Positions 24,887 through 32,944 of a DNA stretch of 64,000 nucleotides are shown here, one piece after another (position 1 is the stretch's first letter; each line of letters opens with the position of its first letter). Below the pieces are notes generated by a model. It was not told the origin of the DNA, did not search any database, and was given only the letters and a program-made list of their open reading frames with translations. The stretch lies in assembly GCF_026625045.1 (NCBI RefSeq), contig NZ_CP113089.1, positions 1,116,001-1,180,000 of the forward strand, in the 5' to 3' direction. Source of the stretch: Microcella daejeonensis. GTDB taxonomy: Bacteria > Actinomycetota > Actinomycetes > Actinomycetales > Microbacteriaceae. Made by a program: the position numbers and the translations under genes.

Positions 24887-25768
24887 ATGCTCCGCCCCAC
24901 CCCGATCACCCTCGGAGCCTCCTCGCTCGGAGCCCGTGGCGACGCCGACGAGATCGCGGCGCTCGCCGACGCGCTGCTCGCGAGCGAGCTCGGCGACGTC
25001 GACACCTCGAACAACTACGCCGGCGGCCGCAGCGAGGCCGAGCTGGGGCTCGCTCTCGCCCGGCGCGGCGGCCTGCGCCCCGGCGGGCGCCTCTACTCGA
25101 AGGCCGACGCCGATGCCGAGGGCCGCTTCGACGGCGACCGCGTGCGCCGCTCGATCGAGGAGTCCCTCGGCCGCCTCGGCCTCGACCATCTGCCGATCTA
25201 CCACCTGCACGACCCGTACACGATCACCCTCCAGGAGGGCATGGCCGCCGACGGGCCCGTCGCCGCGCTGCTGCAGCTGCGGGACGAGGGCGTCATCGAC
25301 GCGATCGGCATCGCCGCGGGCCAGACGCAGCTCGTGCACGACTACGTGCTCACGGGCGCCTTCGACGCCGTGCTCACCCACAACCGCTTCACGCTCGTCG
25401 ACCGGCAGGCGCTGCCCCTGATCCGGGATGCGCGCGAGCGCGGCATGACCGTCTTCAACGCGGCGCCCTTCGGCGGCGGGATCCTCGCCAACGGCACGGC
25501 CGAGACGTACGGCTACCGCTCGCCGAGCGCCGAGTTCCGCGCGCACATCGAGGCGCTGCGCGCCCTCGCGCGGGAGCACGGCGTCGACCTCGCCGCCGCG
25601 GCCCTGCACTTCTCGCTGCGATCGTCGCTCGTGGACTCGACCGTCGTCGGCATCAGCTCGCGGGCGCGGCTCGATCAGCTCGCCGAGCTCGTCGAGGTGG
25701 AGGTGCCGGAGGAGTTCTTCGACGCGGTCGAGGCGATGGGCGAGCCGCCGGCGAGCCCGAACGACTAG
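24887..25768 (+). CDS. Aldo/keto reductase, sugar dehydrogenase-like
   Basis: A 293-residue aldo/keto reductase. The tetrad is seen as Asp and Tyr in VDTSNNYAGG, Lys in LYSKADAD and His in IYHLHDPY. A conserved FNAAPFGGGIL loop and a cofactor helix near VVGISSRARLDQL follow. The layout resembles D-threo-aldose/L-fucose dehydrogenase-type members. ATG 24887 follows a GGAAGG ribosome site; the frame upstream to 24815 is not family-like. It is the last plus-strand gene after rhaB, separated by hairpins, so it may belong to the same sugar programme. The substrate is unknown. Confidence 0.88.
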   Translation: MLRPTPITLGASSLGARGDADEIAALADALLASELGDVDTSNNYAGGRSEAELGLALARRGGLRPGGRLYSKADADAEGRFDGDRVRRSIEESLGRLGLDHLPIYHLHDPYTITLQEGMAADGPVAALLQLRDEGVIDAIGIAAGQTQLVHDYVLTGAFDAVLTHNRFTLVDRQALPLIRDARERGMTVFNAAPFGGGILANGTAETYGYRSPSAEFRAHIEALRALAREHGVDLAAAALHFSLRSSLVDSTVVGISSRARLDQLAELVEVEVPEEFFDAVEAMGEPPASPND

Positions 25769-26247
25769 CTGGGGCGCCCCGACACGGGGCCGGCGGGATC
25801 GAGCGGCCTCGACCAGGCGACCTCGCGCGCGAGCTGGCCGCTCTCGACGAACAGCCGCACCTGATGCGCGTCCGCGAGAACGCGGGCGAGCTCGTCGCGA
25901 TCGGCCGACGCGAAGCCGAGGCCCTGCCAGAACGGCCCGGACCGGCGGCTGAAGAGCCAGGCGCGAGTGGCGCCCGCGGCGGCGGCGTGCTCGAGGGCGA
26001 ATCGGGCGAGCTGCATCCCGCGACCGCGCGATCGCGCGTGCGGAGCTACGGCGACGCTGCGGATCAGGGCGTGCTCGCCGTCGGGGCTGAGCTCGTAGCC
26101 GGTGCTCCCGACGATCGCGCCGCTGGTGTCGTACTCGATCCAGAGGTGCACCGTCGGCGCGTCCAATCCGCTGCGGGTGAGGTCCACGCTGTCGAGGAAT
26201 TCCGTGAGCGGTTCGCGATCGGCGGGGCCGAACGGTCGTAAGGTCAT
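25765..26247 (-). CDS. GNAT-family N-acetyltransferase (ArsN2-like)
   Basis: A 160-residue acetyltransferase from ATG 26247. The acetyl-CoA motif is RSVAVAPHARSRGRGMQLARFAL (residues about 66-88), and FWQGLGFASADRDEL near the C terminus is the usual last strand. The overall layout resembles the ArsN2 group, in which SVDL and FF..LGF elements flank a short GNAT core, but no arsenic genes are near. A general small-molecule acetyltransferase is equally possible. It converges with the aldo/keto reductase (4-base overlap) and diverges from the YfbU-domain gene. Confidence 0.85.
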   Translation of the reverse strand: MTLRPFGPADREPLTEFLDSVDLTRSGLDAPTVHLWIEYDTSGAIVGSTGYELSPDGEHALIRSVAVAPHARSRGRGMQLARFALEHAAAAGATRAWLFSRRSGPFWQGLGFASADRDELARVLADAHQVRLFVESGQLAREVAWSRPLDPAGPVSGRPS

Positions 26248-26335
26248 GCCGCCACTCAAGCACGGGACGACAACGCTCAATTGAATCCATGTGTTACGCT
26301 TACGCAATATCGTGATTCAGATGATCGGAGACGTC

Positions 26336-27100
26336 GTGGCCACTATCAACCTGCGCATCGACGATGCTGACCGGGACGCCCTCGAACGGAAGGCGCGTGA
26401 GCGCGAACTGACTCTTAGCGAGTACATGCGGGTGCTCATCCGAGATGCCATCGTTGACGTGCGGGAAGGCGCAACGCCGACGGAAGCTGGGGATGAGCCG
26501 GCGCCGGAGACCCTGACCTTCATCGAGCGCAAGTCGCTCTCCATGCTCCATCGAATCCTGGCCCAGGTGCTCCCCGCCGATGCACGAGGCCCTGAAGGCT
26601 CGCCCGACGATCAGCGCCGCATGGCTGAGATCGTGGAGCGCGGCTACACCGCTGAGTACTGGGTCGAATCCGCAGGATTCTCCACGGAGCTCTCGCCCCA
26701 CGACTGTCGGCGCGTCAATGACGTCCTGGAGATGTTCCGCATCGCGCAGTACTCGCTCTCGAAGGTGGAAGCCGAGGGTCGGGGCGCGCCCGATGAGATC
26801 CGCCGTTCGCTCACCTTCCGCGGGTTTGATCACAACCGTTCGATCGAGCTGCATATGTCGCTGTACGTGCAGCACATGCTCGACGACGGTCGGTGGGAGG
26901 AAGTCCGTCCGCTGTTCGATCGGACGGGTGGAAACTCCCACTTGCCCATGCTCGAGACCTACGAGCGGATGCTCGCCGAGTACCGCCGGGCCATCTCGCG
27001 GCGACGGAATCGTCGCTCAGGCGACTACGGGCTGACGCTGGAGGAACTCAACGCCATCGCCGCGGCCAGTGTGCATCCGAGCAATCGGCGCGATGGCTGA
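26336..27100 (+). CDS. YfbU-domain protein with N-terminal ribbon-helix-helix segment
   Basis: A 254-residue protein from GTG 26336, which has GGAG five bases upstream; ATG starts at 26291 and 26321 are also in frame. Residues 1-40 (TINLRIDDADRDALERKARERELTLSEYMRVLIR, in two parts) are a ribbon-helix-helix DNA-binding fold. Residues about 60-230 match the YfbU domain, with RGYTAEYW, LSPHDCRRVNDVLEMFR, FRGFDHNRSIELHMSLY and NSHLPMLETYERML. YfbU function is unknown. The stop overlaps the next ATG (27093-27100). The GC content is clearly lower than that of neighbouring genes. The DNA-binding segment plus tight coupling suggests an autoregulated two-gene module. Confidence 0.85.
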   Translation: MATINLRIDDADRDALERKARERELTLSEYMRVLIRDAIVDVREGATPTEAGDEPAPETLTFIERKSLSMLHRILAQVLPADARGPEGSPDDQRRMAEIVERGYTAEYWVESAGFSTELSPHDCRRVNDVLEMFRIAQYSLSKVEAEGRGAPDEIRRSLTFRGFDHNRSIELHMSLYVQHMLDDGRWEEVRPLFDRTGGNSHLPMLETYERMLAEYRRAISRRRNRRSGDYGLTLEELNAIAAASVHPSNRRDG

Positions 27101-27656
27101 GATCGAGGCCGCATCCTTTCCCCGTGACGCACGAGTGTTCGTCGACGAATCGAAGGCTCGAGGCTACATCCTCGCTGCCGCCGTCGTCTCGCCGGGCAGC
27201 CTCAAGGCGGCCCAGAGCGAGTTGCGACGGCTCCTGAGACCAGGGCAGTCGCGCCTTCACTTCACGAGCGAGAGCGACTCGTCCCGCCGTCGGCTTCTCG
27301 CGGCGATGTGCGACTTGAAGGTCCGGGTCACGGTCTACCGGGTGCGTGGGCTGAGGGAGAAGGAAGCGCGTCGGCTGTGCTTGTTCGCCGTGACGGAGCT
27401 CATGGTGCTGCAGCGGGCCTCGGAGCTCGTGCTGGAGAGTGCGGACGTCGGCGTCAACGCCGCTGATAGAGCCACGATCAGTCGCCGGCTCTCGGACCTC
27501 GGGGAGCGTCGCGCGTTCGCGTTCCGCCATGAGCGTCCGAAGGATGAGCCGCTTCTCTGGGTTGCGGACGCCGTCGCGTGGTGCTCGCAGGCCGGTGGGG
27601 ACTGGATGCGCCGCTGCGCTCCGCTCGTCCAGCAACGGATCGATCTCGCCCCTTAA
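27093..27656 (+). CDS. DUF3800-like putative RNase H-fold protein
   Basis: A 187-residue protein whose ATG lies inside the YfbU gene's last codons, so it is translationally coupled. The layout fits DUF3800: an early RVFVDESK strand (D18, E19), GYILAAAVV, then LHFTSESDSSRRRLL near residue 55, an acidic residue in LVLES (E115) and a late VADAVAW (D159). These acids could form an RNase H-like metal site. DUF3800 proteins are frequent in phage and defence neighbourhoods, but none is biochemically assigned here. Codon use and GC match the YfbU gene, not the surrounding operons. The function is not established. Confidence 0.75.
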   Translation: MAEIEAASFPRDARVFVDESKARGYILAAAVVSPGSLKAAQSELRRLLRPGQSRLHFTSESDSSRRRLLAAMCDLKVRVTVYRVRGLREKEARRLCLFAVTELMVLQRASELVLESADVGVNAADRATISRRLSDLGERRAFAFRHERPKDEPLLWVADAVAWCSQAGGDWMRRCAPLVQQRIDLAP

Positions 27657-27789
27657 CGGCGCGAGCCCGGCTGGTCGTTCCCATTCCGGAAGACTGCCGA
27701 GCTCACTTCTCGGGGCTAGTGCCCGTCGCGAGATCAGAGTACGCCGAGTGCGGAGCTGCGGTCAACGGCCGTCCCGACGAGGGCGCCGC

Positions 27790-28251
27790 TCACGCGCCCG
27801 GGCCGGGCAGCACCATCCAGCGGGCGGGCTCGTCGAGCGGCTCGAATCCGACCCCGGCGTAGACGCCGTGCGCGTCGGCGGTGGCGAGCATCGTGCGCTT
27901 CACGCCGAGGGCGCGCACCTGCTCGGCCGCGAAGCGGGCGAGGCCCGAGCCGATGCCGCGGCCGCGGGCATCCGGTCGCACGTAGACGTCGCAGAGCCAG
28001 GCGAAGGTCGCGCGATCCGTGACGAGCCGGGCGATCGCGACCATGCCGCCGGCCTCGCCGTCGCCGTCGGCTGTCCCGTCCGTGCCGGCACCGTCGGGCT
28101 CCTCGATCGCGACGAGCGGGATCGAGTTCGCGAAGGCGCGATCCTGCAGCGCGCGACTGCGGCCGAGGGCCCAGTAGGCGTCCTCCGAGAGCCAGCGGTG
28201 GGCGAGCGCGAGGTCGACGTCGGCGGGGTCGGTGGAGTAGCGCACGGTCAT
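27790..28251 (-). CDS. GNAT-family N-acetyltransferase
   Basis: A 153-residue acetyltransferase from ATG 28251. It has an N-terminal HRWLSEDAYWALGRSR segment, the acetyl-CoA loop VRPDARGRGIGSGLARF and a C-terminal YAGVGFEPLDEPARWMV. This is the pattern of the small GNAT group often annotated by the YjgM/YpeA type. An insert rich in Gly, Asp and Thr near residues 55-70 is low complexity. It diverges from the uronate operon, sharing a 172-base intergenic region that holds a LacI-type palindrome. The substrate is unknown. Confidence 0.87.
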   Translation of the reverse strand: MTVRYSTDPADVDLALAHRWLSEDAYWALGRSRALQDRAFANSIPLVAIEEPDGAGTDGTADGDGEAGGMVAIARLVTDRATFAWLCDVYVRPDARGRGIGSGLARFAAEQVRALGVKRTMLATADAHGVYAGVGFEPLDEPARWMVLPGPGA

Positions 28252-28368
28252 CCCGGCATTCTCCTCCGCTCGGGGCGGCTCCTCGCCCGGGACTCCGCCA
28301 CCGGCCCAGCCGGCCGACCGGCCCGCCGCCCTGCTGCCACCCTGCCACCGCCCTGATCCGACCTGCGG

Positions 28369-28380
28369 GAAAGCGCTTTC
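28369..28380. promoter_or_regulatory. LacI-type operator before the uronate operon
   Basis: GAAAGCGCTTTC is a perfect 12-base palindrome, closely flanked by GG and TAG, 44 bases before the GTG of the first uronate-operon gene. It differs from the rhamnose and xylo-oligosaccharide operators in this window, so its regulator is probably encoded elsewhere. Confidence 0.68.
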
Positions 28381-28423
28381 TAGCCTAGTCTGGCAGTCCG
28401 ATCGCTCGAGGAGGAGCACCGCC

Positions 28424-29854
28424 GTGACCGTCACCCCGCCGTCCGCCGCCCCCGCACCCCGCCCCCGCTACGCGCTCCTCGGCGCCGGAAGCCGCGCGCA
28501 GATGTACATCGGAGCCCTCGCCGGGCTGCACGCCGGCCGCGGCGAGCTCGTCGCCTGGAGCGACACCAACCCGGGCCGGCTCGACTACGCCGAGCGCACC
28601 ATGACGGCGGCCGGGCATCCGGCCCCCACTCGGTTCGCACCGGATGCCCTCGCCGCCGCCATCGCCGAGCACCGGGTCGAGCGGGTCATCGTCACGAGCC
28701 CCGACCACACCCACGCCGCCCACATCGTCACGGCCCTCGAGGCCGGGGCCGACGTCATCGTCGAGAAGCCGCTGACGATCGACGAGGCGGGCGTCACGGC
28801 CATCGCCGAGGCGGTCGAGCGCACCGGGCGGCAGGTCATCGTCACCTTCAACTACCGGTACTCGCCGCGCAACAAGGCCCTCAAGCAGCTCATCGCCTCC
28901 GGCGAGATCGGCACCGTCACGAGCGTGCACTTCGAGTGGGTGCTCGACACGGCGCACGGGGCCGACTACTTCCGGCGCTGGCACCGGCAGAAGCAGAACT
29001 CGGGCGGGCTGCTCATCCACAAGTCCTCGCACCACTTCGACCTCGCCGGCTGGTGGATCGACGACGTGCCGCGCCGCGTCTACGCGAGCGGAGCCCTGCG
29101 CTTCTACGGCGCCGAGAACGCGCGCGACCGCGGCCTCGGCGAGCGCCCCGAGCGCGGCAGCACCGACTCGCCCCTGCGCGACGCCTTCAGCCTCGACCTG
29201 CGCGCCGACGAGAGGATGCGCGAGCTCTACCTCGAGAACGAGCACCACGACGGCTACCTGCGCGACCGCGACGTCTTCGACGAGGGCATCACGATCGAGG
29301 ACAACCTGGCGCTCATCGTCGACTACTGCGGCGGCCCCACGATGACCTACTCGCTCAACGCCCACGCCCCGTGGGAGGGCTATACGGTCGCCGTCAACGG
29401 CACCGAGGGCCGGGCCGAGCTCACCGTCGTCGAGCGCGGTGCCGTGCTGCTCGACGCTGACGGCCGCGCCGTCACGGACCCGAGCGCACTGCCCGACGGC
29501 GTCGTCGACGACGCGTCGCGGCCGATGAGCGAGACGCTCGTCGTGCAGCGGCACTTCGAGGCCGCCCGCGAGGTGCCCATCGACGAGCCCGAGGGCAGCC
29601 ACGGCGGCGGTGACGCGCCCCTGCTGCGCGACCTGTTCGACGGCCCGGGCGAGGACCCGCTCGGCCTCGTCTCGACGTGGGAAGACGGCGTGCGGGCGGT
29701 GTCGGTCGGTATCGCGGGCAACGCCTCCCTGGCCACGGGCGCACCGGTCGTCATCGGCGAGCTGGCCTTCGGCGCGGCGGCGCGCTGCGTCGCGCCGGGA
29801 GCGCGCGGCGCCCGCGGGGCGCGCACGGCGCAGGACGCGCCCGCCCGCTCATGA
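28424..29854 (+). CDS. Gfo/Idh/MocA-family oxidoreductase
   Basis: A 476-residue protein from GTG 28424 with GAGGAG upstream. The N-terminal Rossmann loop (LLGAGSRAQMY), the EKPL motif near residue 112 and a following NYRYSP segment are standard for Gfo/Idh/MocA. The C-terminal catalytic region has LIHKSSHHFDLAGWW in place of the commoner GGGxxxDxGxHxxD. NAD(P) is the expected cofactor. It is the first gene of a five-gene operon joined by 4-base overlaps. It may oxidise or, as some members do by an NAD-dependent route, deglycosylate a uronic acid derivative. The last is speculation. Confidence 0.88.
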   Translation: MTVTPPSAAPAPRPRYALLGAGSRAQMYIGALAGLHAGRGELVAWSDTNPGRLDYAERTMTAAGHPAPTRFAPDALAAAIAEHRVERVIVTSPDHTHAAHIVTALEAGADVIVEKPLTIDEAGVTAIAEAVERTGRQVIVTFNYRYSPRNKALKQLIASGEIGTVTSVHFEWVLDTAHGADYFRRWHRQKQNSGGLLIHKSSHHFDLAGWWIDDVPRRVYASGALRFYGAENARDRGLGERPERGSTDSPLRDAFSLDLRADERMRELYLENEHHDGYLRDRDVFDEGITIEDNLALIVDYCGGPTMTYSLNAHAPWEGYTVAVNGTEGRAELTVVERGAVLLDADGRAVTDPSALPDGVVDDASRPMSETLVVQRHFEAAREVPIDEPEGSHGGGDAPLLRDLFDGPGEDPLGLVSTWEDGVRAVSVGIAGNASLATGAPVVIGELAFGAAARCVAPGARGARGARTAQDAPARS

Positions 29855-30849
29855 GCCGCATCGTCGTGACCGGCGGCGCGGGCCGGCTCGGCCGCAGCGT
29901 CGTGCGCGGTCTCGCCGAGCACGGCCACGAGGTCGTGTCGATCGACCGCGGTCGCGTGCCCGGCCTCGAGGTCGAGCAGGTCGAGCAGGTCGAGCACGAT
30001 CTGGCGGATGCCCCGGCCACCGCCGCGCTGCTGCAGAGCATCCGGCCGCAGCGCATCGTGCACCTCGCCGCCATCGCCGTTCCCTTCAGCGCGCCCGACG
30101 CCACCATGATGGCCGTCAACACGGGCCTCGCCTTCTCGGTGCTCGAGGCCGCGCTCGCCTGCGGGGCCGAGTCGATGCTCGTCGCGAGCAGCCCCACCGT
30201 GATCGGCTACGGCGCGCCCGGCGGCTGGTCGCCGACGAGCCTGCCCATCGACGAGCGCCACCCGACCGCCCCGTGGAACGGCTACGCCCTGTCGAAGCTC
30301 GCCCTCGAGCAGCTCGTCGCGATGGCCGCCCGCGCGCACGGCGACCGGCTGCGCATCGGCGCCTTCCGCCCCTGCTACGTCATCGCGCCCGAGGAGTGGG
30401 CCGGCGCCCCCACCCAGCAGGGCCACACGGTGCTCGAGCGCCTCGCGAGCCCGGCGCTCTCGGCCGTCGCCCTCTTCAACTACCTGGATGCCCGCGACGC
30501 CGCCGACTTCGTGCACGAGTGGGGCGAGCGCGCGTCGCAGGTGCCGAACGGCGAGGTGCTCTTCGTCGGAGCGGAGGACTCGCTCGTGCGCGAGCCCGTG
30601 CCCGAGGCCCTGGCGCGGCTCGTGCCCGGAGCGGCCGCGCGCGCCCTCCGGCTCGGGCCCACCGACCCGGTGTTCTCGAGCGCCCGCGCGCGCGAGCTGC
30701 TCGGCTGGCGGCCGCGGCGCTCGTGGCGCAGCGAGCTCGGCGAGGCCGGGCATCCCGTCGCCGCTGCCGCGCCCGCCGCGCCTGCGCCCGGCCGCGCTCC
30801 CGAACCCGCCCTCGCCTCCACCGCCGACCGAGAGACGCACCGCCCATGA
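29851..30849 (+). CDS. NAD-dependent epimerase/dehydratase-family protein, probable uronate dehydrogenase
   Basis: A 332-residue extended-SDR protein. It has the TGGAGRLGRSVVRGL nucleotide loop, a D (VEHDLAD) strand end, VHLAAIAVPF, active-site Ser in ASSPTVIGYG and YxxxK as Y-A-L-S-K. Short SDRs of this type oxidise D-glucuronate or D-galacturonate to the aldarolactone. That role fits the following 5-dehydro-4-deoxyglucarate dehydratase and semialdehyde dehydrogenase genes. The C-terminal tail is Ala/Pro-rich and longer than usual. ATGA overlaps join it to its neighbours. Substrate preference between glucuronate and galacturonate is open. Confidence 0.82.
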   Translation: MSRIVVTGGAGRLGRSVVRGLAEHGHEVVSIDRGRVPGLEVEQVEQVEHDLADAPATAALLQSIRPQRIVHLAAIAVPFSAPDATMMAVNTGLAFSVLEAALACGAESMLVASSPTVIGYGAPGGWSPTSLPIDERHPTAPWNGYALSKLALEQLVAMAARAHGDRLRIGAFRPCYVIAPEEWAGAPTQQGHTVLERLASPALSAVALFNYLDARDAADFVHEWGERASQVPNGEVLFVGAEDSLVREPVPEALARLVPGAAARALRLGPTDPVFSSARARELLGWRPRRSWRSELGEAGHPVAAAAPAAPAPGRAPEPALASTADRETHRP

Positions 30850-31835
30850 CGACCATCGCCCCCTTCGCCTTCCCCGCCGGCGTGCTGTTCTTCCCCGTCA
30901 CGGCCTTCGACGCCGCCGGTGAGGTCGACGCCGAGACCACCGCTGCGCACATCGCCGCGGGCGTCGAGGCCGGAGCCGCCGGGGTCTTCGCGGCGTGCGG
31001 AACGGGCGAGTTCCACGCGCTCGGCACGGAGGAGTACGGCATCGTGATCGCCGCCGCTCGCACGGCCGTCGGGGGCCGGGTGCCGCTCGTCGGCGGCGTC
31101 GGTGGGCCGCTCGGCCACGCCCGGGCCTGCGCCCGCCTCGCCGCCGAGCACGGTGCTCAGGCGCTGCTCGTGCTGCCGCCCTACCTCGTCGGCGGCACGC
31201 AGGCCGGGCTCGTCGCCTACGTGCGCGCGATCCTCGACGCGTCCGATCTGCCGGTGATCCTGTACCACCGCGGCACGGCGCAGTTCACGCTCGAGTCGAT
31301 CACCGAGCTGCTCGCCGACCCGCGCGTCGTCGGCATCAAGGACGGCGTCGGCGACGTCGCCCTCATGCAGCAGTTCGTGCTCAGGGCGCGCGACCTCGGC
31401 CGCGACGACGTCACCTTCTTCAACGGCTTGCTCACCGCCGAGCTGAGCCAGGCCGCCTACCGGGCCATCGGCGTCGACCGCTACAGCTCGGCCGTCTTCG
31501 CCATGGCGCCCGAGATCGCGCTCGGCTCCTACCGCGCGTACGCCGCGCACGACGAGGACGGGCAGGCGCACTGGCTGCGCGAGTTCTACGGCCCGCTCGT
31601 ACGGCTGCGCGACACCACCCCCGGCTACGCCGTCTCGCTCATCAAGGCGGGGCTGCGGCTCGGCGGGGCTGACGTGGGGTCGGTGCGGGCGCCGCTCGTC
31701 GATCCGAGCCCCGAGCACGAGGCCGAGCTCGCCCGGCTGCTCGCGCACGGGCGGGCGCTCGCGGCCGCGGCGACGGCCGGGGCGACGACCGGCGCGACGG
31801 CGGGTTCGGCGGCCCCGGTGACCGCGGGCTCGTGA
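30846..31835 (+). CDS. 5-dehydro-4-deoxyglucarate dehydratase (DHDPS superfamily)
   Basis: A 329-residue TIM-barrel lyase. The family signature GTGEFHALGTEEY lies near residue 55, an L-LPPYLVGGTQ strand near 105, Y in ILYHRG, and the Schiff-base Lys in GIKDGVGD. The KDG-loop with Asp after Lys is characteristic of 5-dehydro-4-deoxyglucarate dehydratases. The enzyme decarboxylates and dehydrates the keto-deoxy aldarate to 2,5-dioxopentanoate (alpha-ketoglutarate semialdehyde). The aldehyde dehydrogenase two genes downstream consumes this product. The C terminus carries an extra Ala/Thr/Gly-rich tail of about 25 residues. Confidence 0.92.
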   Translation: MTTIAPFAFPAGVLFFPVTAFDAAGEVDAETTAAHIAAGVEAGAAGVFAACGTGEFHALGTEEYGIVIAAARTAVGGRVPLVGGVGGPLGHARACARLAAEHGAQALLVLPPYLVGGTQAGLVAYVRAILDASDLPVILYHRGTAQFTLESITELLADPRVVGIKDGVGDVALMQQFVLRARDLGRDDVTFFNGLLTAELSQAAYRAIGVDRYSSAVFAMAPEIALGSYRAYAAHDEDGQAHWLREFYGPLVRLRDTTPGYAVSLIKAGLRLGGADVGSVRAPLVDPSPEHEAELARLLAHGRALAAAATAGATTGATAGSAAPVTAGS

Positions 31836-32944
31836 CGGGCATCCCGAGCACCCCCACCATCGAGCGCGTCACGACGCGCCGCCTCGTCGCGCCGCTGCCG
31901 CGCCCCTGGGCGGCCGACGTCACCGTCAACCACGTGATCGTCGTCGAGGCGCAGCTCTCCGACGGAACGGTCGGCCACGGCTTCACGTGGACCCCGACCG
32001 TCGGCGCGAGCGCCGTGCACGCGATGCTCGACGACGAGCTCGTGCCCCGCGCGCTGGGGCGGCCCGCCGACCCCGAGGCCCTGTGGATGGAGCTGTGGAC
32101 GCTCGTGCACGAGGCGGGCGGCGGTGGCATCACGACGATCGCGCTCGCGGGCCTCGACCTCGCCCTGTGGGATGCCCACGCGCGGTCGCGCGGCCTCGCG
32201 ATCGCCGATCTGCTCGGCCGGCGACGGGATGCCGTGCCGCTGTACGGATCCGGCATCAACCTGCACTACTCCGACGACGAGCTCGCGGCGCAGGCCCGCC
32301 GCTGGGTCGCGGCGGGCTACCCGGCGGTCAAGATGAAGATCGGCCGCCCCGAGCTCGACGACGATCTGCGGCGCATCGCCCTGGTGCGCTCGATCATCGG
32401 CCCCGACCGGGCCCTGCGCGTCGACGCGAACCAGCGGTGGGATCTGAACGCGGCCCGCACGGCCGCCGCCGCCCTCGAGCCCCTCGGCATCGACTGGCTC
32501 GAGGAGCCCCTCCGCGCCGACGACACCGCCGGGTACCGCGCCCTCGCGGCCAGCACGAGCATCCCGATCGCGGCGGGCGAGAACCTGCACACCGTCCACC
32601 GCTTCCGCGACCTGCTCGACGCCGGAGCCCTGCAGGTCGCCCAGCCGAACGTCGTGCGGGTCGGCGGCATCACGCCGTTCCGGGCGATCGCCGCCGAGGT
32701 CGTCGCCCGCGGCGCCCGGCTCGCTCCGCACCTGCAGCCCGAGCTGAGCGCGCAGCTCGCCCTCGCGATGCCCGAGATCGAGGCCGTCGAGCGCGTGGAG
32801 GAGGGGGCGCTCGCCGATACCGGCGTGCTCGCCGGCCCGAGCCCCATGACCCTCGACGGGGCGCAGTCGCGACCCGCGGCACGGCCCGAGCCCGGCCTGG
32901 GCATCCGTTTCCTCGACGACCGCACCCCTCAGGAGCAGCCATGA
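31832..32944 (+). CDS. Enolase-superfamily aldarate dehydratase (mandelate racemase subgroup)
   Basis: A 370-residue protein from GTG 31832. Mandelate-racemase-subgroup features are a base motif KxK at 167-169 (VKMKIG), metal ligands D198 (VDANQRW), E224 (EEP) and E250 (GEN), and the second-face His at 300 (APHLQPEL). These residues abstract the alpha proton of an acid sugar; glucarate/galactarate dehydratases and galactarolactone cycloisomerases share them. Its place between the deoxyglucarate dehydratase and semialdehyde dehydrogenase genes indicates an aldarate or aldarolactone substrate. No separate lactonase gene is present, which slightly favours a lactone-handling role. Confidence 0.88.
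   Translation: MTGIPSTPTIERVTTRRLVAPLPRPWAADVTVNHVIVVEAQLSDGTVGHGFTWTPTVGASAVHAMLDDELVPRALGRPADPEALWMELWTLVHEAGGGGITTIALAGLDLALWDAHARSRGLAIADLLGRRRDAVPLYGSGINLHYSDDELAAQARRWVAAGYPAVKMKIGRPELDDDLRRIALVRSIIGPDRALRVDANQRWDLNAARTAAAALEPLGIDWLEEPLRADDTAGYRALAASTSIPIAAGENLHTVHRFRDLLDAGALQVAQPNVVRVGGITPFRAIAAEVVARGARLAPHLQPELSAQLALAMPEIEAVERVEEGALADTGVLAGPSPMTLDGAQSRPAARPEPGLGIRFLDDRTPQEQP

Noticed and set aside
25765..26247. Calling the acetyltransferase an arsenic-resistance gene (arsN2)
   Set aside because: The resemblance is in general layout only and there are no ars genes nearby, so a GNAT call with a caveat was kept.
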